Part shown: positions 53,929-63,342 of the stretch, piece by piece
Position numbering within the stretch: position 1 is the stretch's first letter
Layout: every line of letters starts with the position of its first letter
Source of the DNA: JABDMD01 sp965203475
GTDB taxonomy: Bacteria; Pseudomonadota; Gammaproteobacteria; UBA4575
NCBI GenBank assembly: GCA_965203475.1
Contig: OZ241890.1
Coordinates: 2,232,001 to 2,296,000, forward strand
Length of the DNA: 64,000 nt
Direction of reading: 5' to 3'
The notes under the pieces: model-generated
What the model saw: only the letters and a program-made list of their open reading frames with translations
Database searches by the model: none
Told to the model about the DNA's origin: nothing
Made by a program: the position numbers and the translations under genes

Positions 53929-54774
53929 TTAATAGTGGCGTGGAGTTTCACTGTTAATTCCAAGCCCCATGTTAGGAGGATTTTCCCCCATATATTCAGG
54001 GATATCTGGATATCTTGCCTGTAAATCAGGGTCTGAAAGATCTCCAAGTTCGGGTAAGTTTTCGTATGAACCATCGGCTTTGATACAGCGCTTTTGATAG
54101 GCTGCTGCAGGTTTGAAAAACATGTGAGCAAACTTGGACCAAAAAACTGTACTAAACAAAATTGTGCTACACAAAATGAATAACACTAAGAAAATCATAT
54201 TCAGTAAACCGCCGCTTGCGAGTGTGGCAGACCAAAGTAATGCAAATGTACCCATACTTATGAGTCCAACAATAAAGATGTCACCGCGACCATTAAAGTT
54301 ATACCACTTAACACCTTCTGAAGAGACATCTACACGAATAAAGAACCAAAACCAGTACCCGCCCAAACACAACATAATGGCGCCAATGTGCCACAGCACA
54401 GTTAATGCAGTAGGTGCTGGTTCCGATGTGTATGCAAATATTAGCCATGCTGTGGTTACCACAAAAACAATGAATCCATACATTGTTAGTAAATGAGAAA
54501 GGCGACGACGTGTACTTTTAAATTCTGCCGAAGTGATAACCTCATTGGCGACAGTTGCGACAGCCAGTGATACTTTTTCTCCGCCACCTAAAGTACGTTT
54601 TGCATTCTTTTTTGCTTTTTCAGCATTTTCGAAAAAGTACTCAGCACTTCTTTTATGCAGCATGTCGAGAATGGTGCCAACGATAACCAAAATAAACATG
54701 AGTACGATATACCCTTGTAAAATTGATGGCGAAATTAAGGCCGAGAGTTCGGCGAAGGGATTGACATCGAACAT
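53929..54774 (-). CDS. aprM: Adenylylsulfate reductase membrane anchor AprM
   Basis: Membrane protein of sulfur oxidisers that lack the QmoABC complex; it is thought to link AprBA to the quinone pool. The 281 residues have five hydrophobic helices, at about 16-37, 92-115, 125-147, 165-185 and 187-210, and a soluble tail (SDPDLQARYPDIPEYMGENPPN) at the C-terminus. A long amphipathic insert (EKAKKNAKRTLGGGEKVSLA) lies after helix 1. It is first in the aprMBA operon. Its presence rather than Qmo narrows the organism to AprM-type oxidisers. Confidence 0.93.
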   Translation of the reverse strand: MFDVNPFAELSALISPSILQGYIVLMFILVIVGTILDMLHKRSAEYFFENAEKAKKNAKRTLGGGEKVSLAVATVANEVITSAEFKSTRRRLSHLLTMYGFIVFVVTTAWLIFAYTSEPAPTALTVLWHIGAIMLCLGGYWFWFFIRVDVSSEGVKWYNFNGRGDIFIVGLISMGTFALLWSATLASGGLLNMIFLVLFILCSTILFSTVFWSKFAHMFFKPAAAYQKRCIKADGSYENLPELGDLSDPDLQARYPDIPEYMGENPPNMGLGINSETPRHY

Positions 54775-55165
54775 AATTAAGGATTTCCGCTAAAGTTATA
54801 ATTTTCGGGGCGTCAAGTCTGCTAGCTATTCTGTATCGATTCAATATAAATATAGTTATAGCGGTTTTAAGTACTCTTATAACTAGCTAATAAAGTTGGT
54901 CTTATTTCTGGGTAAGCTATTCCATTTGGGTAAATTTAAATCGCTATTTACGGCTACATGATTTGGAGTAACAATGAAAAAGCTATGGAAATAATTTACC
55001 GCTAAATTTTGTACTTTTTAGATTTCTAAATAATGTCAAAGTACATTGATCTACGAGAGTCTAGAAACTCTTCTGTAAAAATTATGAAGCAATTTAACAG
55101 CTTGGCCTGTTCTAGAATTAACGTTATAGTCAAAATCAATGATCTAACGTAACTACTTGAGATTT
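54775..55165. other. Divergent promoter region between aprM and ilvB
   Basis: About 390 AT-rich bases that must hold the promoters of aprMBA (minus) and of the acetolactate synthase gene (plus). No operator, riboswitch or attenuator leader peptide with branched-chain codons was recognised, and no coding frame was found. Confidence 0.5.
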
Positions 55166-57025
55166 ATGCAACAAGCACTATCAACCACAGACGGTGGAAT
55201 CGAGGGCTCAGCCCACCCTTTAGCCGGCACTACCCTGTCTGGTGCCGACATGATTGTGCAAGTGCTGGCCCAAGAGGGTACTGAAGTCATTTTTGGCTAT
55301 AGCGGAGGAGCCATTCTTCCAACCTACGATGCGGTTTTCCGCTTTAATGCAGAAACCTCTGATGCTATGCCGCTCATTGTTCCTGCCAATGAACAGGGAG
55401 CAGGCTTTATGGCGTCTGGTTATGCCCGTGCCAGCGGCAAAGTTGGCGTAGTTATGGTGACTTCAGGTCCGGGGGCCACCAATACAGTAACACCTGTGCG
55501 CGATTGCATGGCTGACTCTATTCCCATTGTTGTGATCAGTGGTCAGGTACCGACACCCGCTATTGGTAGTGATGGTTTTCAAGAAGCACCTATCGCCAAC
55601 ATTATGGGTGCGGTGGCCAAGCATATTTTTCTAGTTACAGATCCTGAGAAATTGGAAGCTACCATGCGTACTGCATTTGAAATTGCACGTACCGGGCGAC
55701 CCGGTCCCGTAGTAATTGATATACCTAAAGATGTACAAAATTGGGAAGGCGTTTTTCAAGGCAAGGGGCACTTGCCGATTCGGGGTTATCGAGAACGCAT
55801 ACAAGAAATTGCAGAAAATAAATTAACGGATGATGATTGCGAATCTTTTTATACTGCATTTGAAAAGTCTTCACGTCCTCTTATATATGCAGGCGGTGGT
55901 GTGATTAATGGTGATGCATCCAATGAACTTCGTGTCTTTGCCGATGCTTTTAAAATTCCAGTCGTCACGACGTTAATGGGCATTGGTGCTTACGACACTA
56001 CCCAAGAGCGGTCACTACATATGTTAGGCATGCATGGAACTGCATTTGCAAATTATGCGGTAGATGATTGTGACTTTTTAATTACAATCGGTGCACGATT
56101 TGATGATCGTGTGGCTGCTGTGCCTGACAAGTTTGCACCTCAAGCAAAATTCATTGCACATTTTGATGTAGATCCTTCAGAGATTCATAAAGTTAAATGT
56201 GTCGATTGGCATCATATAGGCTTGTTCTCGCAAGCTTTGCCTAAATTAGTAGACTATGGAGTGAAAATAAAAAAATTCAAAAAAGATTTTTCAAATTGGC
56301 ATGCGCATGTTGTTGAATTAAAAAACACCTACGCCATGAATTACGACAAGCAAAGCGAAATGATTCAGCCTTATGCTGTGATTGAAGAGATAAACAAGTA
56401 TGCGAAAGGTGAAGCCATTATCAGTACGGGTGTGGGTCAACATCAAATGTGGGCTGCACAGTATTTTGATTTTAAATCTCCTCGTTTATGGCTAACCTCG
56501 GGCAGTATGGGCACTATGGGGTTTGGTTTGCCCGCAGCTATAGGCGCGCAATTTGCTAAATCCAATCTAGTGGTTGTAGATATCGATGGTGATGCAAGTA
56601 TGCGCATGAATTTAGGTGAGCTTGAAACTGTAACGACCTACGAGCTGCCATTAAAGATTGTAGTGCTAAACAATCTTGGTGATGGCATGGTAAAGCAGTG
56701 GCAAAAGTTATTTTTTAAAGGAAGATTATCAGCCAGTGATAAATCTTTGCACAAAAAAGATTTTGTGAAAGCCGCACAAGCTGATGGTTATAAATATTCT
56801 GTACGCCTAAAAGATAAAGATAAATTGCCTTCTGTTATTAAAGAGTTCATGGAATTCAAAGGTCCCGCATTTTTGGAAGTAATGATTGATCCTGATGCCG
56901 GTGTGTATCCGATGGTGGGTCCGGGCATGAGTTACGATCAAATGATTACGGGAGATTTTATTCCCAATCGTAATGCTAAAGCTCCTGAAACAGATACGGA
57001 TGTTGATTCTTCAGAAATGTTTTAA
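55166..57025 (+). CDS. ilvB: Acetolactate synthase large subunit
   Basis: ThDP-dependent enzyme that makes 2-acetolactate or 2-aceto-2-hydroxybutyrate for Val, Leu and Ile. The ATG at 55166 gives 619 residues; an in-frame TTG nine bases earlier is not needed. The catalytic Glu is in VPANEQGAGFMASGYARASG, the FAD segment contains ARFDDRV, and the ThDP motif is DIDGDASMRMNLGELETV. The N-terminus is longer than usual by about 25 residues and the C-terminus has an Asp-rich tail. No ilvN regulatory subunit is adjacent, which is unusual for an ilvB. Confidence 0.93.
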   Translation: MQQALSTTDGGIEGSAHPLAGTTLSGADMIVQVLAQEGTEVIFGYSGGAILPTYDAVFRFNAETSDAMPLIVPANEQGAGFMASGYARASGKVGVVMVTSGPGATNTVTPVRDCMADSIPIVVISGQVPTPAIGSDGFQEAPIANIMGAVAKHIFLVTDPEKLEATMRTAFEIARTGRPGPVVIDIPKDVQNWEGVFQGKGHLPIRGYRERIQEIAENKLTDDDCESFYTAFEKSSRPLIYAGGGVINGDASNELRVFADAFKIPVVTTLMGIGAYDTTQERSLHMLGMHGTAFANYAVDDCDFLITIGARFDDRVAAVPDKFAPQAKFIAHFDVDPSEIHKVKCVDWHHIGLFSQALPKLVDYGVKIKKFKKDFSNWHAHVVELKNTYAMNYDKQSEMIQPYAVIEEINKYAKGEAIISTGVGQHQMWAAQYFDFKSPRLWLTSGSMGTMGFGLPAAIGAQFAKSNLVVVDIDGDASMRMNLGELETVTTYELPLKIVVLNNLGDGMVKQWQKLFFKGRLSASDKSLHKKDFVKAAQADGYKYSVRLKDKDKLPSVIKEFMEFKGPAFLEVMIDPDAGVYPMVGPGMSYDQMITGDFIPNRNAKAPETDTDVDSSEMF

Positions 57026-57122
57026 TCAGCTATTATGACAGCTGAGACCTGGACAATAACTTGTATATTCGTCTAGTAAAAAGTGAGAGAATTGTGGAAT
57101 CAGACAATAACGATAAGAATAA

Positions 57123-58361
57123 ATGTCCGATAACAATTCTGATACACCAGATTCAAAACGTTCATTAAAAAATTTAAAAGAACATTCCACCAGTCGCTGG
57201 AGAAAAATTACTGCGGGTTGGCGTCCCTACATTGAGAACCCACTTTCCCTAGAAGATCTTGATGAAATGATGATGGTGGCGTCTATTCCATCTTTTGGTT
57301 ATTTCTTCATGTTATTTTTGTCTGCGGTAATTGCCACTTTAGGATTACTATCCAATAGTGCGCCGGCAATTATTGGCGCCATGATTATAGCCCCATTGAT
57401 GGCACCCATTGTTGGATTATCTTATGGCATTGATATCGTTGATTGGAGGTTAGTACGTCGTTCGTTTTTAACTGTGGTCACAGGTGTAATTCTTGTCATT
57501 GCATTCTCATATTTAAGTACACGTTTAATTGGTTTGCGAGTTGCAGGCACAGAAATTTTAAGTCGCACAGCGCCTACACTTCTTGATCTTGGTGTCGCTA
57601 TGGCTGCTGGTGCAGCCGCCGCGTTTTCCTACACTCGAAAAAGCATTAGTAGTTCGATTGCCGGTGTTGCAATTGCTGTTGCCTTAGTGCCTCCATTAGC
57701 AGTGACCGGAATTGGCTTGGCTTATGGAAGGCTGGCTACCACTGAGGCAGGTTTATCGCTGACGGAGTTGGGTCACTACTCTGGCGGCGTAGATATCGCT
57801 AAAGGTTCATTCATTCTTTTTGCAACAAACTTTTTGGGTATTATTTTTGTTGCCTGTATTACATTGTTAAGTCAGGGTTATGGTCAATGGAAAAAGGCTG
57901 GTGTTGGGTTGTTAGTCGTTTTAATTGCATCCATTGTAATTATCGATCCACTTGAACGTGCGTTATACAAATTAACAGTAAAAAGTGAAGTGCTGTCATT
58001 AATTGTTTCATTACCAAAAAAATATCCACACATATTTTCTGGCCAGGGGAAACTAGATTCGATTAATGTTCGATATAAGGGTGATGATCTACATGTAGGA
58101 ATAGATGTGTATACACCTGGAATAAAATTACCAGATGAAGAAAATGAACGAAGAATTCAGAATGCTTTAGATGTATTTCGGGAAAATTTAGAAGAGAAGC
58201 TTGAAGAATCAGTAATCGTAGAATTAGATGTAATATCCATCGAGCTATTTTCTGGCAAGTCTGGTGGTGAGCATTTAAATCCCGTAGGCTATAAATCGCC
58301 CAACGAACGGGAGAAAGACAAGTCAAAGGATGGCTCTAATAAACCTGAACAAATTCAATGA
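57123..58361 (+). CDS. DUF389 membrane protein
   Basis: A 412-residue polytopic protein of the TIGR00341/DUF389 type. About six helices occupy 60-290: FMLFLSAVIATLGLLSNSAPAIIGAMIIAPLMAPIVGL is the family signature, followed by AAAFSYTRKSISSSIAGVAIAVALVPPLAV. A soluble acidic domain follows (about 300-412). No function is established. It is about 100 bases behind ilvB. Confidence 0.88.
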   Translation: MSDNNSDTPDSKRSLKNLKEHSTSRWRKITAGWRPYIENPLSLEDLDEMMMVASIPSFGYFFMLFLSAVIATLGLLSNSAPAIIGAMIIAPLMAPIVGLSYGIDIVDWRLVRRSFLTVVTGVILVIAFSYLSTRLIGLRVAGTEILSRTAPTLLDLGVAMAAGAAAAFSYTRKSISSSIAGVAIAVALVPPLAVTGIGLAYGRLATTEAGLSLTELGHYSGGVDIAKGSFILFATNFLGIIFVACITLLSQGYGQWKKAGVGLLVVLIASIVIIDPLERALYKLTVKSEVLSLIVSLPKKYPHIFSGQGKLDSINVRYKGDDLHVGIDVYTPGIKLPDEENERRIQNALDVFRENLEEKLEESVIVELDVISIELFSGKSGGEHLNPVGYKSPNEREKDKSKDGSNKPEQIQ

Positions 58362-58434
58362 ATGTATTCTAACTTGAATAAGTATGCGAAAGCATAAATA
58401 GTCGATAAAAAAATTTAAGTAAGGAAAGTAAAAC

Positions 58435-58643
58435 ATGAACAACTTATTTTAATTACAATAGTTGTTGCAACTGCATTATTAATTGTGGGTTATGGAAAGA
58501 TATTACAAATTTTGTGCACGAAGTAAATGACGAGTGATTAAAATTAATTGAAGAATATAAAGAATGTGTGGAAGATGCTAAGGGCGATAAAAAAATTGTA
58601 GCATGTAACACTTTTTTTAAAAGCTGCAGAAGCTTTAAACTAA
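58435..58643 (+). pseudogene. Broken small membrane-protein gene
   Basis: A good AAGGAAAG site precedes an ATG, but the frame stops after five codons. Restoring one A after ATGAA gives LILITIVVATALLIVGYGK, a membrane helix. After another shift the downstream frame reads FVHEVNDE, a TGA, LKLIEEYKECVEDAKGDKK, IVACNTF, then KAAEAL and TAA after a further shift at the T/A run. Three frame breaks and one stop make it a pseudogene, unless homopolymer sequence errors are involved. Confidence 0.6.
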
Positions 58644-58680
58644 TAAACAATAAACAATAAACAATAAACAAACAATAAAC
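58642..58680 (+). repeat. AATAAAC heptamer tandem repeat
   Basis: Four tandem copies of AATAAAC (58642-58669), a partial AAAC, then a fifth copy (58674-58680), lying directly before the aquaporin ribosome site. It overlaps the stop of the broken gene. Confidence 0.9.
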
Positions 58681-58696
58681 ATTAAGGAGGGGTGAT

Positions 58697-59425
58697 ATGC
58701 CATTATCTAAAAGTATGATAGCTGAGTTTATTGGCACATTTTGGTTGGTGTTAGGAGGATGTGGGAGTGCTGTATTAGCAGCAATTTTTGTTGCTGATGG
58801 CGCAATGATTTCGGAAGGCACCTATTTTCCTCTAGGCATTGGTTTGGTGGGTGTGTCTTTGGCATTTGGTTTAACGGTGGTGACCATGGCCTATGCCATT
58901 GGACACATTTCAGGTTGTCATTTAAATCCCGCAGTTTCAATTGGTTTAATGATGGGTGGACGATTCTCTGCTGGACAAGTGATTCCCTATATTGTCGCTC
59001 AAGTGTTGGGCGCTATTGCGGCGGCAGCCGTGCTGTATTTAATTGCCAGTGGTAGTGATACATTTGCTGGGGGCTTAGCCTCCAACGGCTATGCAGAACA
59101 TTCACCGGATGGGTACACCATGATGTCTGCCTTAGTGTGTGAAATTGTCATGACCTTTATGTTTTTACTTATCATTTTAGGGGCTACAGACAAACGTGCG
59201 CCTACCGGTTTTGCGCCAATTGCAATTGGTTTGGCTTTAACGTTAATTCATTTAATTTCAATCCCAGTCACGAATACTTCTGTTAACCCTGCAAGAAGCA
59301 CAGGGCCTGCTTTACTTGAAGGTGGAATTGCATTGCAACAACTTTGGTTATTTTGGGTAGCACCCATTATTGGTGCAGTCATTGCAGGTGTAGTATATAA
59401 AGTGGTATTTGAAAATAATTCATAA
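58697..59425 (+). CDS. aqpZ: Aquaporin AqpZ-like channel
   Basis: A 242-residue MIP-family water channel with six helices. Both NPA boxes are present: HLNPAVSIGL (about 75) and SVNPARSTGP (about 196). It follows the water-selective group, with a histidine after GHISGCH and the Arg after the second NPA. A strong AGGAGG site (58685-58690) sets the start at 58697. It is monocistronic with an intrinsic terminator after it. An insertion is seen between helices 1 and 2 (VADGAMISEGTYFPLG). Confidence 0.95.
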   Translation: MPLSKSMIAEFIGTFWLVLGGCGSAVLAAIFVADGAMISEGTYFPLGIGLVGVSLAFGLTVVTMAYAIGHISGCHLNPAVSIGLMMGGRFSAGQVIPYIVAQVLGAIAAAAVLYLIASGSDTFAGGLASNGYAEHSPDGYTMMSALVCEIVMTFMFLLIILGATDKRAPTGFAPIAIGLALTLIHLISIPVTNTSVNPARSTGPALLEGGIALQQLWLFWVAPIIGAVIAGVVYKVVFENNS

Positions 59426-59453
59426 ATTTATTACCTCAACAATAATAAAAAGC

Positions 59454-59480
59454 GTACAGCAAATGCTGTACACCTTTTTT
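59454..59480 (+). terminator. Intrinsic terminator after aqpZ
   Basis: GTACAGCA pairs with TGCTGTAC across a two-base loop (59454-59471), and six T follow at 59475-59480. Confidence 0.85.
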
Positions 59481-59497
59481 GTGTTAAAGGAACCGTT

Positions 59498-59971
59498 ATG
59501 GAAATTCGATCTTTAGTATTTCGCTTGTTAACTGCCTCAGTATTCTCAGTTTGTTTGGTGAGCATAGTTATTTCATCGTCAGAAAATACGGAAATATCCC
59601 CTGAAGAGAAACAGCAAAGGCAAAAACAAGCTTTTGATAAAGCTGCTGCGGCACCCAGAGATTTCCGAGCGGAATTAAAAGAACATTGTCCCCACTTTAA
59701 TACAGTCTTATTAGACACAGCTGAAACTATTCAACTAGGCACGCGTATTTTTAACGCAGGTGGAGCAGGTTTAACTGTGCGTGTTTATGAGGGCACAATT
59801 TATAAAATATTATTTGTTATTGATGAGGACTGTATGGAGTTAAGTGATGCTTTGCAGGCGGGTCTTATAATGGCAGAGCAAAAAGAAAGTTTCGAAGATA
59901 AGGCATGGGCTTTGCGTGAAACTTTAGATTTAATCATGGGTGGACCGCCACTCGAACATCCAGGCAGTTAA
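59498..59971 (+). CDS. Unrecognised exported or anchored protein
   Basis: A 157-residue protein with an N-terminal hydrophobic segment (LLTASVFSVCLVSIVI) that could be a signal or anchor. The rest is soluble: a basic helix (EEKQQRQKQAFDKAAAA), two cysteines (HCPHF and DEDCMEL) and an AWALRETLDLIMGG end. AAAGGAACC precedes the ATG. No family was recognised. The next small exported gene lies 55 bases on. Confidence 0.65.
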   Translation: MEIRSLVFRLLTASVFSVCLVSIVISSSENTEISPEEKQQRQKQAFDKAAAAPRDFRAELKEHCPHFNTVLLDTAETIQLGTRIFNAGGAGLTVRVYEGTIYKILFVIDEDCMELSDALQAGLIMAEQKESFEDKAWALRETLDLIMGGPPLEHPGS

Positions 59972-60026
59972 TTACTGTTGAACTTTATGTATATTGTATG
60001 AGTCTATATTAATCAAATGATACTAA

Positions 60027-60419
60027 ATGGTGATGAAATATTTTATTTTGCTTTTGCTGATGTATTTACTCGTTTCTCCGGCATATACAGGAAGTTATGT
60101 AGCTAGAGAAGGAGAAAGTTTTGCCATGGAATATGCCGAATTGGCAGAGTTGTTGAGTAAAGTAAATGATCGACAATCAGCAATTATTTACAAGTCTCAA
60201 ATATCTGAAGAACTTGAACGTATTAAAAATTTGCAACCAATTAATGGCGAAAATTTTCAATCTTTATCCCAGCAAGAACAGCAAGCATTCATTAAAAAGT
60301 TTCAAAATAACCGATTTCACTGTGGCGAAGTTACCAAAGTGATGCAAGAGCGTAATCGCATATTTTTAAATGCAGAGACTCGTAGTGAGCTTGGTTTATT
60401 GCTGAGTGAAATTCCGTAA
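60027..60419 (+). CDS. Unrecognised small exported protein
   Basis: A 130-residue protein with a signal peptide (YFILLLLMYLLVSPAYT). The mature part is helical and charged (YAELAELLSKVNDRQSAIIYK, ERIKNLQPINGE) with a single Cys in FHCGEV. No domain recognised. It ends three bases before the stop of the convergent CHASE2 gene. Confidence 0.65.
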   Translation: MVMKYFILLLLMYLLVSPAYTGSYVAREGESFAMEYAELAELLSKVNDRQSAIIYKSQISEELERIKNLQPINGENFQSLSQQEQQAFIKKFQNNRFHCGEVTKVMQERNRIFLNAETRSELGLLLSEIP

Positions 60420-60422
60420 ACG

Positions 60423-63173
60423 TTATTCAAATTTACTTCGATCTATACTATAGGTGCCATTCCAAGTGGCCATGGCTTGTTCAGGGGGTTCTTGGTGTTC
60501 CCCTATTGCATTTTCCCATTGTTTAAATAAATTAAGCAGGCCAGTTCTGTTAACAGGTTTAGAGAATAGATTGCCTTGGCAAAAATCACAGTTTAATTCA
60601 CGTAACTTTTTAAAATGAAGTTCAGATTCAACGCCTTCTGCAACCACACGAATACCAAAACCATGTGCAAGTCGAACAATGGCATCAATAACAATTTCAT
60701 TTTGAGAAGATTTAATCACTTTGGAGGTCAGCGATCGATGAATTTTTATTTTACTAAATGGCATATTTTTTAAATTATGTAAAGATGTATTTTCTGCACC
60801 ATAATTGTCAAGAGAAAAATTAATGCCGTTTTTCTTAAATCGATTTAATAATTTCATGGCTTGTTCAGGTACTAAATATAAATTTTTCTCTGAAATTTCA
60901 AACTCGATATTTTCAGCACGCATTTTATTTTTATTAATACACTCGGCTACTATTAGTGGGAAATGGGCATCTAATAAATTTCTTTCAGAAATATTTACAG
61001 ATATTGTCATATTCAAACCGTAGCGCCCGATAGTGCGCGCATCTTCAAGTGCTTTGTTCACTACCCATTTGGTTACAGGGCGGACAAGTTTCGAATGTTC
61101 CACTCGATCAATAAATTCAGAGGGTCTTAATAAACCTTTCTTAGGATGTTTCCAACGCAACAAAGCTTCAGCTGATGTGACTTCATTACTATATAAATCA
61201 ATTATCGGCTGGTAATACAATCTAAATTGATTTTGTTTTAAAGCCACTGCAATCTCATGTATAGATTTCTTTGGCTTTTTATTTGTAGTCTGTTGTTTTT
61301 TGTCATAGCTTGCTAAATTTTTGTTTTTATTTTGTGCGCTGGATAATGCAAGTTGTGCTTTTTCTATCAGCGTTTCTGCTTGCTTAGAATCTTTAGGGCA
61401 GTTGGCAATTCCTGCATGCACATCTAGTTCAATAGATATGCCGGAGCAATGCACAGCATTTTTTGCATCTTTAATTATTTTGGTAATTTGTTTGGTTATT
61501 TTTTCATTCGTTGTATGTTTGAACACTATCAAGAATTCAGCACTATCAATACGTCCTATGGCAGCAGTTTCGCTAGTATTTTTATGAAGTCGTTTAGCAA
61601 ACGATTTTAAAATATTGATACACGCTTCTTTGCCTAAAGTGCTATTTATTTCTTTGAAGTTTGCAATGTTAAGTAACAAAATTGTAATTGAATGATTATC
61701 TCCGAGCTGTACGATTGATGTAGTAAGATGTTCAGTAATACTTTCTTTGTTTAGGGTATGACTGACTCGGTCTTGTTTAGCCTGATATTCTAAGGCTACA
61801 TCTGTTCCAGATTTTCCTCGAGCATTACGTAATATAAATCGTGCAACTGTATTTGAAACGCTAGAATTACTAACAGGCTGTAGTTGTAAACTTATCTCTT
61901 GGCCGCTCGAATGCTTTGCTTTAAATTCATAAAGCGTTTCTGCTGGTTTTTTTAACTTTATTAGATCGCCATAATATTTGCGCCATAACTTGGGTTTCAT
62001 AAATGGTGAAATATTTTTAAGAGAGGTTCCCATTAAGTGTTTTTCTTGCAAGCCTAGCAGCTTTGCAGCAGGGGCGTCTGCTCTTAATACAACACCATTT
62101 TTACTAATAGAAATTTCACCCTCTAATAACTCAAGTAAATCATTTTCTTTGGAATTTTTATTACTTAAAGAAATTGATTTAAACGAAATTGTAAATTTAT
62201 GGCGGTAAATAAATAGTAAAAATATAGATGATAGTAATAAACCAACACAAAGAGAAAATGACGGTAGTTGAATTCGGTAAAGAGAAATTGAAATATAAAT
62301 AATTATAATTGGCGATAATGTGAAAAACACAGACTGTAATATTGTTTTTGTTAGTCTTTTTTCTTTCTTGGAAATATTAATTAATAAGAATGAAATGGCT
62401 AAAAAGATCCCGAAAACTATATAATCCGGTACAGATCGAAATACACCACGACTTAGTGTTTTAAATATTAATGCATTGAATTGAGTTCGTTTTAAGTCTG
62501 GTGCAATTAAGACATGTTTATTTTTATAAATTTTTGTATCAGAGTTTATTACCTCAGTAAATGAATAATAACTACGCTTTAAATTTCTACCAGGTTCCAA
62601 GTAGGTAGTAGCTTGCTCAGGTATTGGTTTACCTAATTGCCGGAGTGCTGTGTGTGGAAATATATTGGCAGATGTTTCCAGGCTTAATGGAAAGGAATCA
62701 TACAAAGTAGAATTTTCTATATTTACGTCAATAAAGCCGAGCTGGGTGTATCGTTTAAAAGAAGATAATGGCCAGATAAATTCATTATTTTTTTCATATA
62801 TTGGCAAAATGATATTTGCAGCTTTATTATCCTTTAAGACATTACTTAAAATTTCGTCATCTAATGGATTTTCAACAGGGTGTGATAAATCAATATCTAG
62901 AGCGATACTTTTTGCACGTGCATCCACCAAAGATTGAATTAGACCAGCCAGCATTACCCGATTAATTTCTTCGGGCTTGTACTTTATGATTACTAAATCT
63001 TCATTGGCATGCCGATTCGTAGCATTATTAATATATCCTGAAAACATATATTCAATATGAGCAATACTGGTGAATTTACTTGCACCTGCTACACAGAGAC
63101 CAATTACAATGATGGGGAGGTAAGGCAGCCAGATTTTTTTAACTACCGCCATTACCTTAGGTATAAATTCCAT
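60423..63173 (-). CDS. CHASE2-PAS-GGDEF-EAL protein with degenerate active sites
   Basis: A 916-residue c-di-GMP-type protein. A short N-terminal helix precedes a CHASE2 sensor (about 40-230, periplasmic). Three helices follow (about 245-330), then a PAS-like domain (about 345-440), a GGDEF domain (about 485-610) and an EAL domain (about 640-895). GGDEF is degenerate: RIDSAEF replaces RLGGDEF. In the EAL domain SAEALLRW is kept, but the usual Asp pair of the DDFG motif reads DN (LDNYGAEN) and KIDRSF reads KIHRSL. Both catalytic activities are therefore probably lost, leaving binding or scaffolding. The CHASE2 ligand is unknown. Confidence 0.9.
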   Translation of the reverse strand: MEFIPKVMAVVKKIWLPYLPIIVIGLCVAGASKFTSIAHIEYMFSGYINNATNRHANEDLVIIKYKPEEINRVMLAGLIQSLVDARAKSIALDIDLSHPVENPLDDEILSNVLKDNKAANIILPIYEKNNEFIWPLSSFKRYTQLGFIDVNIENSTLYDSFPLSLETSANIFPHTALRQLGKPIPEQATTYLEPGRNLKRSYYSFTEVINSDTKIYKNKHVLIAPDLKRTQFNALIFKTLSRGVFRSVPDYIVFGIFLAISFLLINISKKEKRLTKTILQSVFFTLSPIIIIYISISLYRIQLPSFSLCVGLLLSSIFLLFIYRHKFTISFKSISLSNKNSKENDLLELLEGEISISKNGVVLRADAPAAKLLGLQEKHLMGTSLKNISPFMKPKLWRKYYGDLIKLKKPAETLYEFKAKHSSGQEISLQLQPVSNSSVSNTVARFILRNARGKSGTDVALEYQAKQDRVSHTLNKESITEHLTTSIVQLGDNHSITILLLNIANFKEINSTLGKEACINILKSFAKRLHKNTSETAAIGRIDSAEFLIVFKHTTNEKITKQITKIIKDAKNAVHCSGISIELDVHAGIANCPKDSKQAETLIEKAQLALSSAQNKNKNLASYDKKQQTTNKKPKKSIHEIAVALKQNQFRLYYQPIIDLYSNEVTSAEALLRWKHPKKGLLRPSEFIDRVEHSKLVRPVTKWVVNKALEDARTIGRYGLNMTISVNISERNLLDAHFPLIVAECINKNKMRAENIEFEISEKNLYLVPEQAMKLLNRFKKNGINFSLDNYGAENTSLHNLKNMPFSKIKIHRSLTSKVIKSSQNEIVIDAIVRLAHGFGIRVVAEGVESELHFKKLRELNCDFCQGNLFSKPVNRTGLLNLFKQWENAIGEHQEPPEQAMATWNGTYSIDRSKFE

Positions 63174-63342
63174 TTTTCCTAAAGCACGAGTTTGTGAAAA
63201 TAAGCTTGGGGTAGAGTTTAATTAAATTAATGCGCCATTAGTCTTAGCTAGTATGGAGTGGTGGGAATATCAGATAAATAGGACGAAAATTAGAAATTTT
63301 CTACTGAAATTCAAAGAATTATAGAGAATGTTCATACTATAG

